From a virus, in IMG/VR virus record IMGVR_UViG_3300024518_003559, positions 1-23,034 of that record: 23,034 nucleotides of DNA, one strand, 5' to 3'. The notes below the pieces were generated by a model. It saw only the letters and a program-made list of their open reading frames with translations, did not search any database and had not been told where the DNA came from. A program made the position numbers and the translations under genes. This document shows, piece by piece, positions 21,201 to 23,034 of the stretch; the first letter of the stretch is position 1, and every line of letters starts with the position of its first letter.

Positions 21201-21234
21201 GCGTCCCGGAGGTATGATGCGCCGGGGTTTTTTA
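21201..21234 (+). terminator. Rightward hairpin with T tract
   Basis: TCCCGG and CCGGGG can pair around a 12-base loop, and a run of six T follows. An alternative stem (CGGCG with CGCCG) uses the same region. The orientation would stop rightward transcripts that escape the terminator at 20632-20658, in the middle of a leftward gene cluster. Confidence 0.35.
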
Positions 21235-21319
21235 CGTTGTTCCATCGGGACCGCCCGAAGATGAGCCGTCGCCCCATGGCGATTAGCCGATGTCCGATCC
21301 AACGCCTAAGTGACAACAT
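21233..21319 (-). CDS. Possible 28-residue basic peptide
   Basis: The reading frame starts MLSLRRWIGHRLIAMGRRLI. GAAGGGGGC lies seven bases before its ATG, much like the leaders of neighbouring genes. The peptide is very basic and amphipathic. Its 3' end lies in the T tract of the terminator, so the end is uncertain. Weak call. Confidence 0.25.
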
Positions 21320-21399
21320 GATCGGCCCCCTTCATTTCGCCCGTTTCTAGACGCCTCGGCCGAGACTTCACCCGTCGCTCTATCCAAGGCCGCGCTCAT
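21283..21399 (-). CDS. Possible 38-residue protein
   Basis: The reading frame starts MSAALDRATGEVSAEASRNG. The leader TGAAGGGAGCCTAGA sits directly before its ATG, as in the neighbours. The end (GGRSCCHLGVGSDIG) is not characteristic of a fold. It is supported by the leader but not by composition. Confidence 0.35.
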   Translation of the reverse strand: MSAALDRATGEVSAEASRNGRNEGGRSCCHLGVGSDIG

Positions 21400-21411
21400 T
21401 CTAGGCTCCCT

Positions 21412-21567
21412 TCAGTCGGCGTGTTCGACTTTGTACAGCCGCCCACGCCATTCAATTCGCTGGATCTGATCAGCGTTGTCACGCCAGCGCCGCTGGGACA
21501 CCTCACAACCAGCAAGCAGTCCGACGAGAAATCCAAGCAACCCGGCTAAGATAATCCAATCAACCAT
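21412..21567 (-). CDS. Small membrane protein or lipoprotein
   Basis: The protein is 51 aa from ATG 21567, with GAAGGGAGC before it; the frame runs on upstream only because it reads through the tRNA-like segment. MVDWIILAGLLGFLVGLLAG is a hydrophobic signal or anchor. LLAGC could be a lipobox, so it may be a lipoprotein, or just a one-pass membrane protein. The charged part (SQRRWRDNADQIQRIEWRGR) ends in VEHAD. Its stop is inside the TGAAGGGAGC leader of the next gene. Confidence 0.55.
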   Translation of the reverse strand: MVDWIILAGLLGFLVGLLAGCEVSQRRWRDNADQIQRIEWRGRLYKVEHAD

Positions 21568-21588
21568 TCCAGCGCTCCCTTCAGATGT

Positions 21589-21727
21589 TGGTGGAGAAGA
21601 CGGGATTCGAACCCGCTGTCCCAAGCCTCACACACCGGCATCCCCATGCAGTGGAGATTGGGAGAGTTGAACTCCCGGAGCCTAGGCTGTTTCTGATCGC
21701 CTTTACCATTTAGCGAATCTCTTCCCC
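21589..21727 (-). tRNA. tRNA-like segment(s), structure unresolved
   Basis: Two T arms lie 60 bases apart on the leftward strand: GGGAG-TTCAACT-CTCCC (21660-21676) and GCGGG-TTCGAAT-CCCGT (21600-21616). The second is followed by CTTCTCC, A and an encoded CCA (21589-21591). A D-arm-like GCTAAATGGTAAAGGC lies near the 5' end. The CTTCTCC strand pairs best with GGGGAAG at 21721-21727, 139 bases away, whereas AATCTC after the first T arm pairs with GAGATT at 21716-21721. I cannot draw an ordinary anticodon arm for either. They may be two decayed tRNA genes, one tRNA with an insertion, or overlapping tRNAs. No amino acid is assigned. Confidence 0.4.
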
Positions 21728-21738
21728 ATAACCGCTCC

Positions 21739-21942
21739 TCACGTTTCTTCTGACAGGGCAGCGATGCTCGCCAGAAACGCCTCGACGCAATCGTTAGCGT
21801 TCCCAACATCACCCTCCATGTGCTTCTCCGCAGCAGCATCTAAGCCCTGGTCGATGACTGACACCGAAGGCGGGTCGCGAAGCTCATCCAGAAGTAGAGC
21901 GGCTGCTGCAACTAGCGCATTGTCGTGTTCTGCATCGGTCAT
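21739..21942 (-). CDS. Small acidic hypothetical protein
   Basis: The protein is 67 aa from ATG 21942 (longer frame rejected because it covers the methyltransferase end). It starts MTDAEHDNALVAAAALLLDE and has an acidic helix with EGDVGNANDCVEAFLASIAA. GAAGGGAG is five bases before the ATG. The gene is flanked by a 12-base direct repeat (21727-21738 and 21940-21951). Function is not recognised; it follows the methyltransferase by 19 bases. Confidence 0.55.
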   Translation of the reverse strand: MTDAEHDNALVAAAALLLDELRDPPSVSVIDQGLDAAAEKHMEGDVGNANDCVEAFLASIAALSEET

Positions 21943-21961
21943 AACCGCTCCCTTCTGACTC

Positions 21962-22936
21962 TCACATTTCCGCCAACAGCGGCGCATCGTCATAAATCCG
22001 TGCGTCGGCCATCTCAGCATATTCCGGATTTAGCTCGATCAGCGTGGCGTTGCGCTGCAAGCGATCAGCCACAAGGCCAGTGGTGCCAGCGCCGCCGAAC
22101 GGATCCAGCACATTGCCGCCAGCAGGACAGCCGGCGAGAATGCACGGCTCTATGAGCGCGGGCGGGAATGTTGCAAAGTGTGCTTGGGAAAAGGGTTGCG
22201 TGGCTACCGTCCAGACTGAGCGGCGGTTGCGGGTTTCCTTGCCTGCCGTCCGACTGTCCACGCCAGCCGCCTGCCACGCAACGCCGTCTTTTTCACCGAC
22301 GCCAGAGACGCCGCGCAGGATGCCCAAGTCACCGGGATACGCAGCAGGCTCCGCTATCGCCTTGGCGTCGAAATAATAGCGCTGCGATTTCGACAGCAGG
22401 AAAATATACTCATGCGCCTTGGTGCAGCGGTCGGTCACGCTTTCCGGCATCGGGTTGGGCTTGGCCCAAATGATGTCCTGGCGGAGATACCAGCCGTCGG
22501 CCTGTAGGGCGAAGGCGACGCGCCAAGGGATGCCGATCAGGTCTTTGGGCTTCACCACGCCGCCAGGTTTGATGGTGCCGCGAATTGAGCCCTTGTGTGT
22601 GGTCTGCTTTGCTCCCGCTTTGTTGCTTGGCGCATCCGGGGAAAAACCACCGCCGCCCGCGTAGCTATCCCCCAAGTTCAGCCACACCGTCCCATCATCC
22701 CGCAGCGCCCGGCGAACCTCGCGGAACACCTTGACAAGCTCGGCCACGAACTCGTCGGGGGTGGGCTCTAGGCCGATCTGTCCGTCAACGCCGTAATCCC
22801 GCAGCCCAAAGTAGGGCGGGCTGGTAACGCATGTGTGGAAGTGGCCAGCCGGAAGCGTCGGCAGCACGTCGCGGCAGTCGCCTATGATGATGTTGCGTGA
22901 GATTTTAACGCTCCGTTCAGGTTGAATAAATTGCAT
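21962..22936 (-). CDS. DNA methyltransferase, b-class (N6-adenine or N4-cytosine)
   Basis: This is a 324-aa protein. Motif IV is TSPPYFGLRDYG (38-49) and comes before motif I, NVLDPFGGAGTTGLVADRL (275-293), the beta-class order. Further typical segments are IGDCRDVLPTLPAG (18-31), LNLGDSYAGGG (87-97) and KPNPMPESVTDRCTKAHEYI (159-178). SPPY is compatible with m4C or m6A. Such solitary phage methyltransferases protect the phage genome from host restriction or modify regulation. No restriction endonuclease gene is visible in the window. The ATG has no strong ribosome site, so it may be translated by coupling to a gene beyond the edge. Downstream are the small-gene cluster and its leaders. Confidence 0.8.
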   Translation of the reverse strand: MQFIQPERSVKISRNIIIGDCRDVLPTLPAGHFHTCVTSPPYFGLRDYGVDGQIGLEPTPDEFVAELVKVFREVRRALRDDGTVWLNLGDSYAGGGGFSPDAPSNKAGAKQTTHKGSIRGTIKPGGVVKPKDLIGIPWRVAFALQADGWYLRQDIIWAKPNPMPESVTDRCTKAHEYIFLLSKSQRYYFDAKAIAEPAAYPGDLGILRGVSGVGEKDGVAWQAAGVDSRTAGKETRNRRSVWTVATQPFSQAHFATFPPALIEPCILAGCPAGGNVLDPFGGAGTTGLVADRLQRNATLIELNPEYAEMADARIYDDAPLLAEM

Positions 22937-23034
22937 CGGTCAGGCACCACCAAGCCAGCGGGTCTAGATCGGCGTGCCACGCTGGAGGATGGCCTCGCGC
23001 ACCGCCGCTCTTGCCCATAGCCAAGCGGGCTAGG
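22937..23034. other. Right edge, no gene supported
   Basis: The last 98 bases hold no frame I trust. A 33-codon leftward frame (22917-23018) overlaps the methyltransferase start but lacks a Shine-Dalgarno. No hairpin or repeat is seen. Confidence 0.3.

Larger units (their letters stand above)
21008..21956 (-). repeat. Repeated leader GAAGGGAGC before small genes
   Basis: Four copies, read leftward: AGAAGGGAGC (21956-21947), TGAAGGGAGC (21583-21574), TGAAGGGAGC (21414-21405) and TGAAGGGAGC (21017-21008). Each lies 6-15 bases before an ATG, and in two cases its TGA is the stop of the previous gene. They act as ribosome binding sites of the small-gene cluster. Confidence 0.6.

Noticed and set aside
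21546-21839. 97-codon leftward frame across the tRNA-like segment
   Set aside because: Contains SGFESRLLHQ, a typical translation of a tRNA T arm and CCA end.
1-23034. CRISPR array or insertion sequence
   Set aside because: No regularly spaced repeats, and no transposase-like protein or long terminal inverted repeats were seen.

Overview
The window is part of a tailed double-stranded DNA phage or prophage with a high-GC genome. The portal is of the P22-like (podovirus) type. GC-rich codon use, a DUF1376 replication protein, a YdaS/Cro-like regulator, Gp157 plus a RecT annealing protein, and a b-class DNA methyltransferase of a familiar alphaproteobacterial phage type suggest an alphaproteobacterial host; this is inference from sequence only. 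No integrase, CI-like repressor, lysis gene or tail gene lies in the window, so the lifestyle is open.

Layout. (1) Positions 1-6396, leftward: head morphogenesis. In transcription order these are terminase small subunit, terminase large subunit ATPase part, a 208-aa structural-looking gene, terminase large subunit nuclease part, P22-like portal, a small protein, and a scaffold-like acidic protein that runs off the left edge. The large terminase is thus in two pieces with another gene between them. (2) 6401-7113, leftward: a small lipoprotein, a Cys-rich protein and a tRNA with CAT anticodon and several initiator features. (3) 7225-9498, leftward: regulatory genes, namely a NusG-like protein, small genes, and a protein with an HTH domain, a sigma-70 region 4 and a Cys cluster. 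(4) 9184-13975, leftward: early/replication genes, including a DUF1376 replication protein with a possible helicase loader overlapping its 3' end, HTH proteins, a DUF1064 nuclease-like protein and a Cro-like regulator. (5) 13976-14138: divergent control region with a leftward promoter, a dyad operator candidate and a short terminator just after the Cro-like gene. (6) 14139-20628, rightward: a tightly coupled operon (ATGA/TGATG junctions almost throughout) with small proteins, membrane peptides, Gp157, RecT, an HNH nuclease and a coiled-coil protein. (7) 20650-22936, leftward: small genes with repeated GAAGGGAGC leaders, a tRNA-like segment, and a DNA methyltransferase.

Working model (inference): divergent early promoters at about 14 kb drive a leftward replication/regulation operon and a rightward recombination operon. 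The hairpin after the Cro-like gene, together with the NusG-like and sigma4-containing proteins, would control read-through from early genes into the leftward packaging and head genes. A convergent terminator at about 20.64 kb separates the rightward operon from the methyltransferase operon. Several genes shorter than 60 codons (14333-14395, 15837-16013, 20119-20283, 20479-20628, 21015-21170, 21412-21567) are supported by start/stop coupling or Shine-Dalgarno sites.
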